DNA of 64,000 nucleotides from Faeciplasma sp048393055 (GCA_048393055.1 DBFJJS010000014.1:1-64000), one strand, 5' to 3'. Counted from the stretch's first letter, positions 48,015 to 57,873 are shown. Notes: a model not told the origin generated them from the letters alone. A program made the numbers and translations.

Positions 48015-50573
48015 TTAATTTTCAAAATTGTGCAGCCGTTCAATGACCGTTTCATTTGAAGTTGCCTTGTAGACAATCGCCGGAACACTTAGGCAAATCA
48101 CGAAGATTGCTGCAATTAAGCAGACTACCAGCGAAACAGGGTACTCAAACTTTGCGTAGTTTGCTATACTCGGCACTGCGTCTGCCACCAGCAAGAGGAA
48201 AGCATTACCCAAAGTCATAATCAACAAAGTAGAGATGAGAGCATAGATACCGCCTTCGAGCGTCAAAATCTTTCTGATTTGCTTTTTGGTTGTACCGATA
48301 CTTTCCATAATGGCAAACTCATTTTTCCTTGCAATAACTCCAGTGAGCATAACATTCACAAAGTTTATTAAGCCAAGCACAATCAGCAGAATGGCAGCAC
48401 CATTTCCTAACAGATTGATTGAGTAAAACATCTGGTCAAAGGTTTCCAGTTCAGCAACAGGGCTGTTAAATTGCCACTCTGATGCAGTCAATGTGCTGTT
48501 GACCGATTGAAGCTCCCTGTCTATTTGTTCCAACTCGCTCATATCCTTAATATCTACACCAATGCCGGAAATAATCGCCTCCTGCGTTAAGCGTTCCATA
48601 CCCGCTTCACTGACAAATATAACATTGGGTACGATCTCAATGTCTTTGCGTCGGTCTATACGATCAGAAAGAGTGTTAGAATAGTCATCAAAAGTAAAAG
48701 CTCCGCCAATAGGGAAATCTATCGGTTTACCGTCCGCACTGTCCGCAGTCAGCGTCAGCGTTTTCCCGACTAATCTGGCATTTGGGGCAAACTGTTCGTT
48801 ATCCATTCCCACAATCGCAAATTCTCCACGCCTGAATGCTTCAATATCAATCGGTGTATCGTGATTTTGATTGTATTCTTCCAAGGCATTGTAATCAACG
48901 AGCGTTGTAACATAACAGCCATATTCGCCGGCGTTAGCGTATTCCCGTAACTCAGCGACCATTTGTTCATAGGATATATCTCTTGCCATATAGGTACTGT
49001 CCTCATATTTCATCCGCATAAATTCTTCTAATGCGGCTTCGTCAAAATCAATGGCAGCCCAAACGGTTTTTCCAATCGTTACACTTTCAACACCGTCAAT
49101 GTTCTCAATCTGCTCTATAAAATGCTCATCAAACTGCGGAAGTTCTTTTGTGTCACGCTCATATTGCGTAAATTGAGTATCAATGTATTCAAAGTTGTAA
49201 TCGTAATATTCCTCTATATAATTTTCGCCTTTGATACTTCCGACTATTCCGTTTACGCCTAAGATCACGGTAATCCCCATAAACAAAGACATAAATACAA
49301 GGATTGCCCGCTTCTTATCCCGAAAAACATTATGAAACGCCATTACAGACAGCTTGCCGCCATTTGTTGAGTTCCTGCTTTTCTTTTTCGAGGGTGCGAA
49401 ATTTTGGTATCGCAGGGCTTCTACCGGGGAAATCTTCGCTGCCTTTTTCGCAGGAGCATTGCACGCAATCCAAACCGTTATGGCAGAAAAGAGAATGGAC
49501 AGGATATAAATGGACGGGTGGAAAAACACCTCAGCGTCCATAGCCGATTTGCCCTCTACAAATCCTTGCCGCAAGAACATTGGAACGATTCCGAACGATG
49601 TTGCTGCGGCTAATACAATACCGATAGGGATTCCGATACAGGCGAATTTAAGCGCCTGCTTTTTTACAAGTGTTTTAATCTGTGCCTGTGTCGTACCAAT
49701 CGTTTTCATCAGCCCATAAAAACGAGTGTCCTTTGCAATGGAGATATACAGGACATTATAAATCAGCAGATAGCCGCTGCCGACAATAAACAGTACCAAG
49801 AGAATAACCATCGCAATCACAGAGCCATTGGAAGAGCTCATAGAAACCGCACCGTGAAAGGCTTGATCTTCATTTAACTGCACATCGTCCTGAATATGCC
49901 AGAAATCATCGGGCATTTTATTTAGGGAAAGGGACAGAACACCGTCCTCCTGTAAAGTGTATCCTGCATTTGTGCAGTAGCTTTCCGATACGAAACCCAT
50001 TCCCACGCCTGTATAAGAATGAAACCAGCCGCTTAAAGTAAAAGTTCTTTCCTGCTGACCGTTCTTGTCATAATAGGATAGAGGAATCTCCATATTCAGT
50101 ATCGGTTTTTCAATTCCAAGCTGTGCAAGGGCGTCCTCAGACAGCATAATTTCATTTTCCTGCGTGGGATAGGAGCCGTTAATATTGTTGATTGCGTCCT
50201 GATAGTGATTTTCCCATTCGGTTGTGTCGTAATATTGAAGGGCAATGGAAAGTTCACGCCCCTCGTCATTTTTCTCAGCAACCGAGCCAACCATATACTG
50301 CGTACCCATCGTTTTCACATAATCCAAAGATTTGATCTGCTGTTCCTGCTCAGTTGTAGGCAGCGCAAGGGAAACATCGGCGCTTGTGCCTGCGGTACGC
50401 ACCTGCATTAGCTCCATATTTTCCATATAGTTAATGCCTAAGCTGAAAACAGTGGTAATCATAAAGGTCGTAAGAACGATGGCAAACACCGCAAACAGGT
50501 TACGAGTGCGATTTGCTTTCATCATTCCTTTTTCAACCTTTTTAATTGCTCCTTTATTTCGGTTAGCGTGCAT
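48015..50573 (-). CDS. FtsX/MacB-type ABC permease
   Basis: An 852-residue permease with two FtsX-like membrane blocks. A first span lies near residue 30. A three-span group follows at about 270-390 (IAMVILLVLFIVGSGYLLIY), a repeated unit begins near 420 (LSVMAFHNVFRDKKRAILVF), and a final group lies at about 740-845. Large extracellular domains lie between. This architecture occurs in antimicrobial-peptide exporters. The ATG at 50573 has GGGAGG 8 bases upstream; it overlaps the ATPase gene by 11 bases. It likely provides peptide or bacteriocin resistance with the ATPase and two-component system. Confidence 0.92.
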   Translation of the reverse strand: MHANRNKGAIKKVEKGMMKANRTRNLFAVFAIVLTTFMITTVFSLGINYMENMELMQVRTAGTSADVSLALPTTEQEQQIKSLDYVKTMGTQYMVGSVAEKNDEGRELSIALQYYDTTEWENHYQDAINNINGSYPTQENEIMLSEDALAQLGIEKPILNMEIPLSYYDKNGQQERTFTLSGWFHSYTGVGMGFVSESYCTNAGYTLQEDGVLSLSLNKMPDDFWHIQDDVQLNEDQAFHGAVSMSSSNGSVIAMVILLVLFIVGSGYLLIYNVLYISIAKDTRFYGLMKTIGTTQAQIKTLVKKQALKFACIGIPIGIVLAAATSFGIVPMFLRQGFVEGKSAMDAEVFFHPSIYILSILFSAITVWIACNAPAKKAAKISPVEALRYQNFAPSKKKSRNSTNGGKLSVMAFHNVFRDKKRAILVFMSLFMGITVILGVNGIVGSIKGENYIEEYYDYNFEYIDTQFTQYERDTKELPQFDEHFIEQIENIDGVESVTIGKTVWAAIDFDEAALEEFMRMKYEDSTYMARDISYEQMVAELREYANAGEYGCYVTTLVDYNALEEYNQNHDTPIDIEAFRRGEFAIVGMDNEQFAPNARLVGKTLTLTADSADGKPIDFPIGGAFTFDDYSNTLSDRIDRRKDIEIVPNVIFVSEAGMERLTQEAIISGIGVDIKDMSELEQIDRELQSVNSTLTASEWQFNSPVAELETFDQMFYSINLLGNGAAILLIVLGLINFVNVMLTGVIARKNEFAIMESIGTTKKQIRKILTLEGGIYALISTLLIMTLGNAFLLLVADAVPSIANYAKFEYPVSLVVCLIAAIFVICLSVPAIVYKATSNETVIERLHNFEN

Positions 50574-51249
50574 ATCTGACACCTCCCGAAACAACTTTCC
50601 CGTCCTCAATGCGGACGATCCGATCTGCCATCTGAGCGATTTCTTCGTTGTGCGTAATCATAATCGTGGTCTGATGGAACTGCTTGCTGATAGACTGCAT
50701 AAGCAAAATGACATCCATACTCGTTTTGGAATCCAAATTGCCAGTGGGCTCATCGGCAAGGATAATTGCGGGCTTGGTAGCCAATGCACGGGCAATCGCT
50801 ACACGCTGCTGCTGGCCGCCGGAGAGATTGTTCGGCATATTTTTCAGCTTCTTTTCCAAACCGAGCGTATGAATGATCTGCCGGACAAACTCCGTATCGG
50901 CTTTGGCTCCGTCAATCTCAATGGGGTACACGATATTTTCGTACACATTGAGGACAGGAAGTAGGTTGTAATTCTGAAAGACAAAGCCGATATTCCTGCG
51001 CCGGAAAATGGTTAATTCCTCGTCTTTCATTTTCAAAAGTTCTTTGCCACGGATCGTTACGCTTCCGGAAGTCGGACGATCCAAACCGCCAATCATGTTC
51101 AGCAATGTGGACTTGCCACTGCCGGAAGTACCGACCACAGCGACAAATTCGCCCTCGTCCACGGAAATAGATACATCATCCAAGGCGTGAACTTCGTTTT
51201 CTCCACTTCCATATATTTTTCGCAAATCTTTCGTCTCAAGTATCGCCAT
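50563..51249 (-). CDS. LolD/MacB-type ABC ATPase
   Basis: A 228-residue ATPase: Walker A VGTSGSGKSTLLNMIGG near residue 40, signature LSGGQQQRVAIARALA near 145, Walker B IILADEPTGNLDSKTS near 167, and switch MITHNEE near 200. A GGAGG site lies 8 bases before ATG 51249. It is the first gene of the four-gene ABC/two-component unit on this strand. The region just upstream (51250-51340) is AT-rich and probably holds the regulator-dependent promoter; I could not fix the boxes. Confidence 0.93.
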   Translation of the reverse strand: MAILETKDLRKIYGSGENEVHALDDVSISVDEGEFVAVVGTSGSGKSTLLNMIGGLDRPTSGSVTIRGKELLKMKDEELTIFRRRNIGFVFQNYNLLPVLNVYENIVYPIEIDGAKADTEFVRQIIHTLGLEKKLKNMPNNLSGGQQQRVAIARALATKPAIILADEPTGNLDSKTSMDVILLMQSISKQFHQTTIMITHNEEIAQMADRIVRIEDGKVVSGGVRYAR

Positions 51250-51339
51250 AGCTAAAACCTCCAAATCTATTTTGTGATTTTAGTATAGCAACCACTTCTT
51301 ACAATCTCATTACAGACTATACTGCAATCTCAAAATAAA

Positions 51340-51640
51340 TGCACTATCAATTCTAGACAATTTTAAGAAGATTATCAATAACACTTACTTTTTATACAAA
51401 AATTTTAATTTATCATAATGAACTACAAAAAGCCCTTAGCTATTGGTAACACTTGCAGCTAAGGGATTATCTATATGGATTTCTTGCGCCACACAACCGG
51501 CTTCAATCATTCTGTAACCCATAAACCACTGGGCTGCAAGAATAATAGCTCTTGTATGGCTGTTATCAAATTGTTATCAAAAGGCTTCTCAGAACGCCGT
51601 AGCCCCGCATAAACACTGGGTTTCCGGGGAGGTGGCGATC
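51340..51640. other. Island edge without a clear gene
   Basis: A stretch of 300 bases with no supported gene. It holds a hairpin-like repeat (cccttagct at 51432-51440 and agctaaggg at about 51457-51465) and a minus-strand frame of about 39 codons (ending VTNS, with AAQWFMGYRMIEAG inside) that I cannot assign. Two copies of ttgttatcaaa-type motifs occur at 51560-51580. It may be remnant sequence of the integrated island. Confidence 0.4.
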
Positions 51641-51646
51641 ATTCGA

Positions 51647-51780
51647 ACTCAATAGTTGCCGGGGGCTTGTCTGCTATCAAATGGGGGAATTAGAACATCA
51701 AAAAGTCAGTGTTTTCAAGGGTTTGCGAGCCCACATATCCACTTTTTGCTTATTCCCACTCAATAGTTGCCGGGGGCTTG
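51647..51780. repeat. Direct repeats of the guaA 3' end (attachment-site candidate)
   Basis: A 23-bp sequence (actcaatagttgccggggg plus cttg) occurs at 51647-51669 and again at 51758-51780, the latter being the real end of guaA. On the minus strand the outer copy also encodes a guaA-like ending KPPATIEFE and a TGA stop (51639-51641), compared with KPPATIEWE and TAA for the gene itself. Both copies thus supply a functional 3' end, the hallmark of an integration site in guaA. The 88 bases between carry no gene. Confidence 0.8.
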
Positions 51781-53285
51781 GTGGTTATATCATACACTAT
51801 GCGGTTGATGTGCTTTACCTCGTTTACAATCCTTACGGCGCATCTTTCAAGCACCTCATACGGTATTCTCGCAAAGTCGGCTGTCATAAAATCTGTAGTC
51901 GTTACCGCTCTAAGCGCAAGCGTATAATCATATGTTCTGCCGTCTCCCATTACTCCGACGGAGCGCATTGTGGTTAATACGGCAAAGTACTGGCTTATCT
52001 GCCTGTCAAGACCGTTCTTTGCAAGCTCGTCTCTGAACACCCAATCCGCATCCTTAAGTATGTCAAGCCTCTCGTCGGTAATCTCTCCTATTATTCTTAT
52101 TGCAAGACCGGGACCCGGGAACGGCTGACGCCATACGAGCTTGTCCGAAAGTCCGAGAGTTGTGCCAAGAGCTCTTACCTCGTCCTTAAACAACAGCCTG
52201 AGCGGCTCAATTATTTCCCTGAAGTCAACATAATCCGGAAGCCCGCCAACATTGTGGTGGCTCTTTATAACGGCGGCGTCTCCGAGTCCCGACTCGATTA
52301 TGTCAGGATAAATCGTTCCCTGCGCCAAAAAATCCACCCTGCCTATCTTCTTGGCCTCCGCCTCAAACACTCTTATAAATTCCTCGCCGATAATTTTGCG
52401 CTTTGACTCGGGATTTGACACTCCCTGAAGCTTTGACATAAACAAATCCTTGGCGTTTACTCTTACAAAGTTGATATCCCAATCCCTAAACGCTTCCTCG
52501 ACCTCGTCCCCCTCGTTTTTACGCATAAAGCCATGGTCCACGAAAATACATGTGAGCTGACTGCCTATTGCCTTAGAAAGCAGCGCCGCGCATACAGAGG
52601 AATCCACTCCTCCCGAAAGGGCAAGCAACACCTTGCCGTCTCCAACCTTTTCTCTTATCCTGGCTATAGAGGTCTGGGCGTAGTTTTCCATTGTCCAGTC
52701 GCCGGTACAGCCGCAGATCTCAAACAAAAAGCTTTTAAGCATTGCGCTTCCGTTTTCAGTATGGTTTACCTCCGGATGGAACTGCACTGCGTACAGCTTC
52801 TTTTCCGCATTTTCCATCGCCGCCACAGGGCACACCTCTGTTTTTGCCGTAACCCTGAATCCGTCGGGAAGCTCGGAAATATAATCGGTATGGCTCATCC
52901 ATGTAACGGCTTTTAAAGGAAGGTCCTTAAACAAAATAGAGGAGCTGTCAAACTCAGTTTCGGTTTTGCCATATTCGCTTGTCGGGGCTGTAGAAGCTTT
53001 TCCTCCAAGTATATATGCCATTAGCTGTGCTCCGTAGCATATTCCCAAAACGGGTATGCCAAGCTCAAAAACCTCCCTGTCAATATGGGGAGAGCTTTCG
53101 GAGTAAACGCTGTTCGGCCCGCCGGTAAATATAATTCCGACAGGGCTCGCAGTCTTTATGCTTTCCGCAGTAACCTTGCTGTAAGGAGTGACCTCGCAGT
53201 ACACGCCGCATTCCCTCACCCTTCGGGCGATGAGCTGGTTATACTGACCTCCGAAGTCAATAATCATTACCGTTTGATGCTGCAT
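51750..53285 (-). CDS. guaA: GMP synthase (glutamine-hydrolysing)
   Basis: A 511-residue enzyme that converts XMP to GMP with glutamine and ATP. The class I amidotransferase domain has FTGGPNSVY near residue 53, nucleophile Cys in GICYGAQLMAYILGG near 80 and the His-Glu pair in FHPEVNHTE near 169. The ATP-pyrophosphatase domain has LSGGVDSSVCA near 220, and the C-terminal dimer domain ends PPATIEWE. The length is normal and it appears intact. Its last codons coincide with the inner att-like repeat, so the island inserts without breaking it. Confidence 0.97.
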   Translation of the reverse strand: MQHQTVMIIDFGGQYNQLIARRVRECGVYCEVTPYSKVTAESIKTASPVGIIFTGGPNSVYSESSPHIDREVFELGIPVLGICYGAQLMAYILGGKASTAPTSEYGKTETEFDSSSILFKDLPLKAVTWMSHTDYISELPDGFRVTAKTEVCPVAAMENAEKKLYAVQFHPEVNHTENGSAMLKSFLFEICGCTGDWTMENYAQTSIARIREKVGDGKVLLALSGGVDSSVCAALLSKAIGSQLTCIFVDHGFMRKNEGDEVEEAFRDWDINFVRVNAKDLFMSKLQGVSNPESKRKIIGEEFIRVFEAEAKKIGRVDFLAQGTIYPDIIESGLGDAAVIKSHHNVGGLPDYVDFREIIEPLRLLFKDEVRALGTTLGLSDKLVWRQPFPGPGLAIRIIGEITDERLDILKDADWVFRDELAKNGLDRQISQYFAVLTTMRSVGVMGDGRTYDYTLALRAVTTTDFMTADFARIPYEVLERCAVRIVNEVKHINRIVYDITTKPPATIEWE

Positions 53286-53357
53286 ACTTAAAACCTTGCC
53301 TTTCCTATAATATCTTCCTTTTAATCCTGACTGATTCTTCGCGCATATGCCCGCCTA

Positions 53358-53408
53358 GCGTACTTGTACGTCTGGCGCATTTATACGTCTGGCGTATTTA
53401 TACGTCTG
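53358..53408. repeat. Three tandem 17-bp repeats between guaA and capA-like gene
   Basis: Three copies of the unit gcgyaytTATACGTCTG-like sequence at 53358-53374, 53375-53391 and 53392-53408, the first slightly different. They lie just downstream of the CapA-like gene stop. No coding or regulatory role is evident. Confidence 0.75.
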
Positions 53409-53418
53409 AGATCATAGC

Positions 53419-54819
53419 TTACGGGACAGCAGTAACTTCTGGAACAGCTGCTTCTGTTGCGACCGCCTCTTGACCGCCGTCTTCCGGCTCGATGTATTCG
53501 ATCATATTTCCGTCGTCGTCAAACGCAAGCCCATACGGATTGCAAAGGTCGTTCACAAGCTCTATAATCTGATAATACCTTGCGGAGTCCTCCTCCTTAT
53601 CGAGAAGGTACACCTTGTAGTTCTTTATGAACAACGGGTGAAGCTTTAAGGACTTAAACCCGTTTTTATCGACAGTTATATCAAAAATACAGGTCAGACC
53701 GTCGATGTCGTCGTCAACATGCCAGAAAATCAAGTTGCCGATGCTGTAGAAAATCGGCTTCCCCTTGTAAAACTCTATCGGCTGGATAGTGTGCGGGTGT
53801 GCCCCGACTACTATATCAGCTCCGTTGTCTATAAGCGCGCGAGAAAGACTCTCCTGATATGAGTTTGTATAAAAGACCTCCTCGACCCCGCAGTGCATAA
53901 ATACTATCAGCACGTCGCATTGGCTGTCATACTCGCTTACCTTTTTTAAAAATGCCTGCGTGCGCTCGTCGCTTATGCTGTAAACCATATTTATTCCCGC
54001 GTGGTCCTCGCCTGCGGCGCAATCTGAGGAAAGCCAGACATAGTTGCAGCCGGCAAACCCGACCTTTACGCCGTTTACCTCCTTGACATAAAGAGACTGA
54101 GCCTCGTCTATGTCGCGCCCCGCGCCAAAGTAGCCTATTCCGTACTCCTCAAGGTGGTCAAGCGTATCCAAAAGCGCGTCGTAGCCGAAGTCCCTGGTGT
54201 GATTGTTTGCGAGGTTGACAATATCTATCCCCGCATTCACAAAACCCTCAAGCATTTCGGGCGGCGTCCTGAACCCAAGACCTTCAGGCTTTTCAGATTC
54301 ACCGCGGTTGCTTACGCAGGTTTCAAGGTTAACTGCCGCTATGTCGGCAGAGCTGAAAATATCAATTACCTCTTTCCACGGGTAATTTACACCCCATTTT
54401 ACAGCGGCGTCTGCAAACTCTGTATCTATTGAAGTGTCGCCGCCGAGGCATATCCTTACGCTTCCGCATTCAGATTTACTGCTCTCTTCGCCTTCCGGCT
54501 CCGGCGGATCTGATTGCTCCATGTCCGAAGCAGGTGGCTGCATAGATGTAATTTCGGTTTCCGGCGGCTCTGCGGAGGTTGTTTCCGAGGCCGTTGACTG
54601 TGCAGATGTTGTTTCAGAAGCCGGGGGCTGAGTCACTGCGCCCGATGGGTCGCCCGCCGTTGTAACAGCTCTCTCGCCCGTGCCGGAAACAGCCGGATCA
54701 TCGCCGTCCACTCCCACAGGCAGCGACTGCCTGCCTCCGATTAAAATTCCTATTCCCGCGACAACCAAAACTATGCACAGCACGATCACCGCTATTCTCG
54801 CTGATTTAGATGATTTCAT
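53419..54819 (-). CDS. CapA-family (PGA_cap) secreted metallophosphatase-like protein
   Basis: A 466-residue protein. An N-terminal membrane anchor (about residues 8-28) is followed by a Ser/Thr/Pro/Glu-rich linker (to about 115) and a calcineurin-like CapA domain: ICLGGDTSID, ADIAAVNLETCVSN, IDIVNLANNHTRDFG and VVGAHPHTIQPIE, with the metal-binding residues in order. The C-terminus is acidic. The family is involved in capsule or poly-glutamate synthesis in Bacillus, but most members are of unknown function. The start at 54819 has GGGAG upstream; an upstream ATG is less likely. Confidence 0.88.
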   Translation of the reverse strand: MKSSKSARIAVIVLCIVLVVAGIGILIGGRQSLPVGVDGDDPAVSGTGERAVTTAGDPSGAVTQPPASETTSAQSTASETTSAEPPETEITSMQPPASDMEQSDPPEPEGEESSKSECGSVRICLGGDTSIDTEFADAAVKWGVNYPWKEVIDIFSSADIAAVNLETCVSNRGESEKPEGLGFRTPPEMLEGFVNAGIDIVNLANNHTRDFGYDALLDTLDHLEEYGIGYFGAGRDIDEAQSLYVKEVNGVKVGFAGCNYVWLSSDCAAGEDHAGINMVYSISDERTQAFLKKVSEYDSQCDVLIVFMHCGVEEVFYTNSYQESLSRALIDNGADIVVGAHPHTIQPIEFYKGKPIFYSIGNLIFWHVDDDIDGLTCIFDITVDKNGFKSLKLHPLFIKNYKVYLLDKEEDSARYYQIIELVNDLCNPYGLAFDDDGNMIEYIEPEDGGQEAVATEAAVPEVTAVP

Positions 54820-54947
54820 ACCGTCTCCCGTATTAAAAACAGCAGCCGACAGAGCTATCCGCGACGCTGCTTTGCCATATGTCATTATTGCTTAAGAATA
54901 ATCTTAAATTGATTATAGCAAATGTCGCTCAGGTAATCAAGCATATG

Positions 54948-54982
54948 CAAAAAATCCGTCCCGAAAATTTACGAAACGGATT
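54948..54982 (-). terminator. Terminator of the leu-ilv-DUF815 transcript
   Basis: Minus-strand arms aatccgt/acggatt with an inner pairing and six T, 16 bases after the DUF815 stop. It would end the leftward transcript beginning at or upstream of leuC. Confidence 0.7.
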
Positions 54983-54998
54983 CTTTACAGTCAATTCT

Positions 54999-56216
54999 TT
55001 ATTTTGCCGTCCCTTCTGAGGACAGGATGCTGTCAATAAATTGTCTTGCAAGGCGCGCGGAGCGTCCTCCCCTCTCAAGGGCAAATCTCTCCGCCCTGGC
55101 GATAAGCTCTTCGTCCGGCGTTTCAAGCCCGCTCTTTCCGGCGAGGCTGAGAACAATATCAAGATAGGTCTTTTTATCCGGTCTGTCAAACGATATATGC
55201 AGGCCGAACCTGTCCGACAGCGAAATCATCTCCTGCATGGAGTCGTTGCGGTGCACCTCGTCGCCGGACTCCCGGTCAGAGAAGCTTTCCCTTACGATGT
55301 GCCTGCGGTTGCTCGTAGCATACACCACTACGTTTTGCGACCTTGCGGAAACAGATCCCTCAAGCACTGCCTTAAGGCCGTTGAAGCTGTCATCGTCGGA
55401 AAGAAACGATAGGTCGTCGATAAACAAAATAAACTTGAGCGGATTGCCCGCAAGCTCATCCAAAATTTTTGGTATGGCGTCGAGCTGATCCTTTCTAACC
55501 TCTATTATCCTGAGCCCGTCACTGTAAAAAGCGTTCACTACCGCCTTTACCGTCGAGGATTTTCCCGTTCCCGCGTCGCCGGTAAGAAGTATGTTGGCGG
55601 CGGGCTTTCCGTCAAGCAGCGCTTTGGTGTTGTCTATTATCCGCTTTCTCTGGCTCTCATAATCGACAAGCTCATCAAGGCTTATCCTGTCGGGATTTTT
55701 TACGGGCACTATCTTTTTGCCGCCGTCTATGTAGAACATCGGGTTTGCGGCGTATTTTCCGTAGCCGTACCTGCCGATGTTCTCGATTCTGTGAGTATAC
55801 ATATCCAAAAGCTCGGTCTTTTCGGACAGGAAACCGGGCAAAAAGCCGTTCCACTTCAGAGGCTCGGTTATGTCCTCCTTTTTTAAAGAGGCAACGCGCC
55901 CAAGCAGCTCAAGCTCGCTTTTGACGCTCGACGCTATGCATCCCTTTGGCTTTTCTCCCGCTCCTATCAGCCTTACATATACGTTTTCGCTTTCGCAGCA
56001 CAGATCCTCTATGTGCTTTGAAAGGCTTCCGCCGTTCGCCTCGTAAAGCCTTGATACGAACGCCGAATACTCCGATACCGACAGCGCGGTATCCTCGGCG
56101 TCAACAGACGCAAGATAGTCCGTGAACGCGCGGACGACGCCGTCCTCAAGTATTTTTCTGAAAACGCACAGCGACGACAGCTCTATCCTTATCTTATTCA
56201 GCTCTGCTTTTGTCAT
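54999..56216 (-). CDS. DUF815-family AAA ATPase
   Basis: A 405-residue AAA-type ATPase. A helical N-terminus of about 190 residues is followed by Walker A LLTGDAGTGKSSTVKA near residue 211, Walker B ILFIDDLSF near 259, a sensor-like VVVYATSNRRHIVRESF near 290, and arginine-rich C-terminal SARLARQFID. The function of the family is unknown. The ATG at 56216 lies just after the ilvD stop with an overlap-like arrangement, so it is the last gene of the ilv-leu operon. Whether it assists amino-acid synthesis or is merely co-transcribed is open. Confidence 0.88.
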   Translation of the reverse strand: MTKAELNKIRIELSSLCVFRKILEDGVVRAFTDYLASVDAEDTALSVSEYSAFVSRLYEANGGSLSKHIEDLCCESENVYVRLIGAGEKPKGCIASSVKSELELLGRVASLKKEDITEPLKWNGFLPGFLSEKTELLDMYTHRIENIGRYGYGKYAANPMFYIDGGKKIVPVKNPDRISLDELVDYESQRKRIIDNTKALLDGKPAANILLTGDAGTGKSSTVKAVVNAFYSDGLRIIEVRKDQLDAIPKILDELAGNPLKFILFIDDLSFLSDDDSFNGLKAVLEGSVSARSQNVVVYATSNRRHIVRESFSDRESGDEVHRNDSMQEMISLSDRFGLHISFDRPDKKTYLDIVLSLAGKSGLETPDEELIARAERFALERGGRSARLARQFIDSILSSEGTAK

Positions 56217-56217
56217 A

Positions 56218-57873
56218 TCAGTCAAGCACCGCTCCGTATGCGCCGCCCGAAACAAGCCTTGCGTATCTCTTAAGATATCCCGTAAGCTCCTTGGTCTTTG
56301 GCTTAAACGATGAAAGCCTGCGCTTCATTTCCTCGTCCGAAATCTTAAGCTCTATTTTGTTCGCAGGTATGTCTATTCGGATGACGTCCCCTTCCTCGAT
56401 GATTCCGATAGGACCTCCGGCAGCTGCCTCGGGGGTTATATGACCTACGCACGCGCCCCTTGTCGCGCCGCTGAAGCGTCCGTCCGTTATAAGCGCGACG
56501 CTGTTTCCAAGACCCATGCCCATGATTGACGAGGTAGGATTGAGCATTTCCCTCATTCCCGGACCGCCCTTAGGCCCTTCGTAGCGTATAACGACAACGT
56601 CCCCGGGATTGATTTTTCCCGCGTTTATAGCCGCCTGGGCGTCCTCCTCGCAGTCGTAAGCCCTTGCAGGTCCTTCGTGGACAAGCATTTCGGGCAGCAC
56701 AGCCGAGCGCTTCACTACGCAGCCCTCAGGCGCAAGATTTCCCCTTAGCACCGCTATTCCGCCTGTTTCGCTGTACGGGTCGTCTATAGGACGGATAACG
56801 TCATGATTCAGATTTATGCAGTCCTTTATGCACTCGCCTATCGTCTTTCCCGAAACGGTGACGCATTCGGTGCGTATAAGACCCTTCTTGCTCAGCTCGT
56901 TCATAACTGCATACACTCCGCCGGCTTCGTTCAGGTCCTCGACATATGTCTGACCGGCGGGGGCAAGGTGGCACAGGTTCGGAGTTTTTGAACTGATGTC
57001 GTTTGCAATGTCAAGGTTTATCTCTATTTTGCACTCGTGAGCTATTGCGGGAAGGTGCAGCATGCTGTTTGTCGAGCAGCCAAGAGCCATATCGACTGTA
57101 AGAGCATTCATAAACGCGTCCTCCGTCATGATGTCCCTGGGACGTATATCCTTTCTTACAAGCTCCATGACCGCCATTCCGGCGTGCTTTGCAAGCCTTA
57201 TCCTCTCGGAGTAAACGGCAGGTATGGTGCCGTTGCCCTTAAGTCCCATTCCGATAGCCTCGGTAAGGCAGTTCATTGAGTTTGCGGTATACATTCCGGA
57301 GCAGGAGCCGCAGGTAGGACAGGTTTTGCACTCAAATTCCTTAAGCTTTTGCTCCGTTATCTTCCCGGCGTTGAACCTTCCCACCGCCTCCGAGATGGTA
57401 GAAAAGCTCGCCCTGCCGCCGTCGATATGTCCCGCGAGCATCGGTCCGCCGCTGACAAACACTGTCGGGATATTCAGCCTTGCGGCCGCCATCAGAAGCC
57501 CCGGCACGTTTTTATCGCAGTTGGGAACCATGACAAGCCCGTCAAACCCGTGGGCCATCGCCATAGCTTCTGTCGAATCCGCGATAAGATCCCTTGTCAC
57601 AAGGCTGTATTTCATGCCGGTATGACCCATTGCAATTCCGTCGCACACGGCTATGGCCGGAAATACTATCGGTGTTCCGCCCGCCATGGCGACTCCGAGC
57701 TTTACCGCCTCTACGATTTTGTCTATATTCATATGTCCCGGGACTATTTCGTTATACGAGCTTACTATTCCTATAAGCGGTCTTGAAAGCTCCTCCTCGG
57801 TAAGTCCGAGCGCGTTGTACAGCGCCCTGTGCGGCGCATTCTGCGCCCCGCATTTTATAGCGTCGCTTTTCAT
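56218..57873 (-). CDS. ilvD: Dihydroxy-acid dehydratase
   Basis: A 551-residue Fe-S enzyme of valine/isoleucine synthesis that dehydrates dihydroxy acids to 2-keto acids. The Fe-S cysteines are in NCDKNVPG near residue 117 and CKTCPTCGSCSGMYTANSMN near 187; GNLAPEGCVVKRSAV and DGRFSGATRGACVGHITPEA are family signatures. Size is normal. A GAAAGG site lies before the ATG. It follows ilvC after a 110-base gap with a hairpin and overlaps the DUF815 gene. Confidence 0.97.
   Translation of the reverse strand: MKSDAIKCGAQNAPHRALYNALGLTEEELSRPLIGIVSSYNEIVPGHMNIDKIVEAVKLGVAMAGGTPIVFPAIAVCDGIAMGHTGMKYSLVTRDLIADSTEAMAMAHGFDGLVMVPNCDKNVPGLLMAAARLNIPTVFVSGGPMLAGHIDGGRASFSTISEAVGRFNAGKITEQKLKEFECKTCPTCGSCSGMYTANSMNCLTEAIGMGLKGNGTIPAVYSERIRLAKHAGMAVMELVRKDIRPRDIMTEDAFMNALTVDMALGCSTNSMLHLPAIAHECKIEINLDIANDISSKTPNLCHLAPAGQTYVEDLNEAGGVYAVMNELSKKGLIRTECVTVSGKTIGECIKDCINLNHDVIRPIDDPYSETGGIAVLRGNLAPEGCVVKRSAVLPEMLVHEGPARAYDCEEDAQAAINAGKINPGDVVVIRYEGPKGGPGMREMLNPTSSIMGMGLGNSVALITDGRFSGATRGACVGHITPEAAAGGPIGIIEEGDVIRIDIPANKIELKISDEEMKRRLSSFKPKTKELTGYLKRYARLVSGGAYGAVLD

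Noticed and set aside
53358..53408. Three 17-bp repeats considered as a CRISPR remnant
   Set aside because: The repeats are head-to-tail with no spacers, and no cas gene is present.
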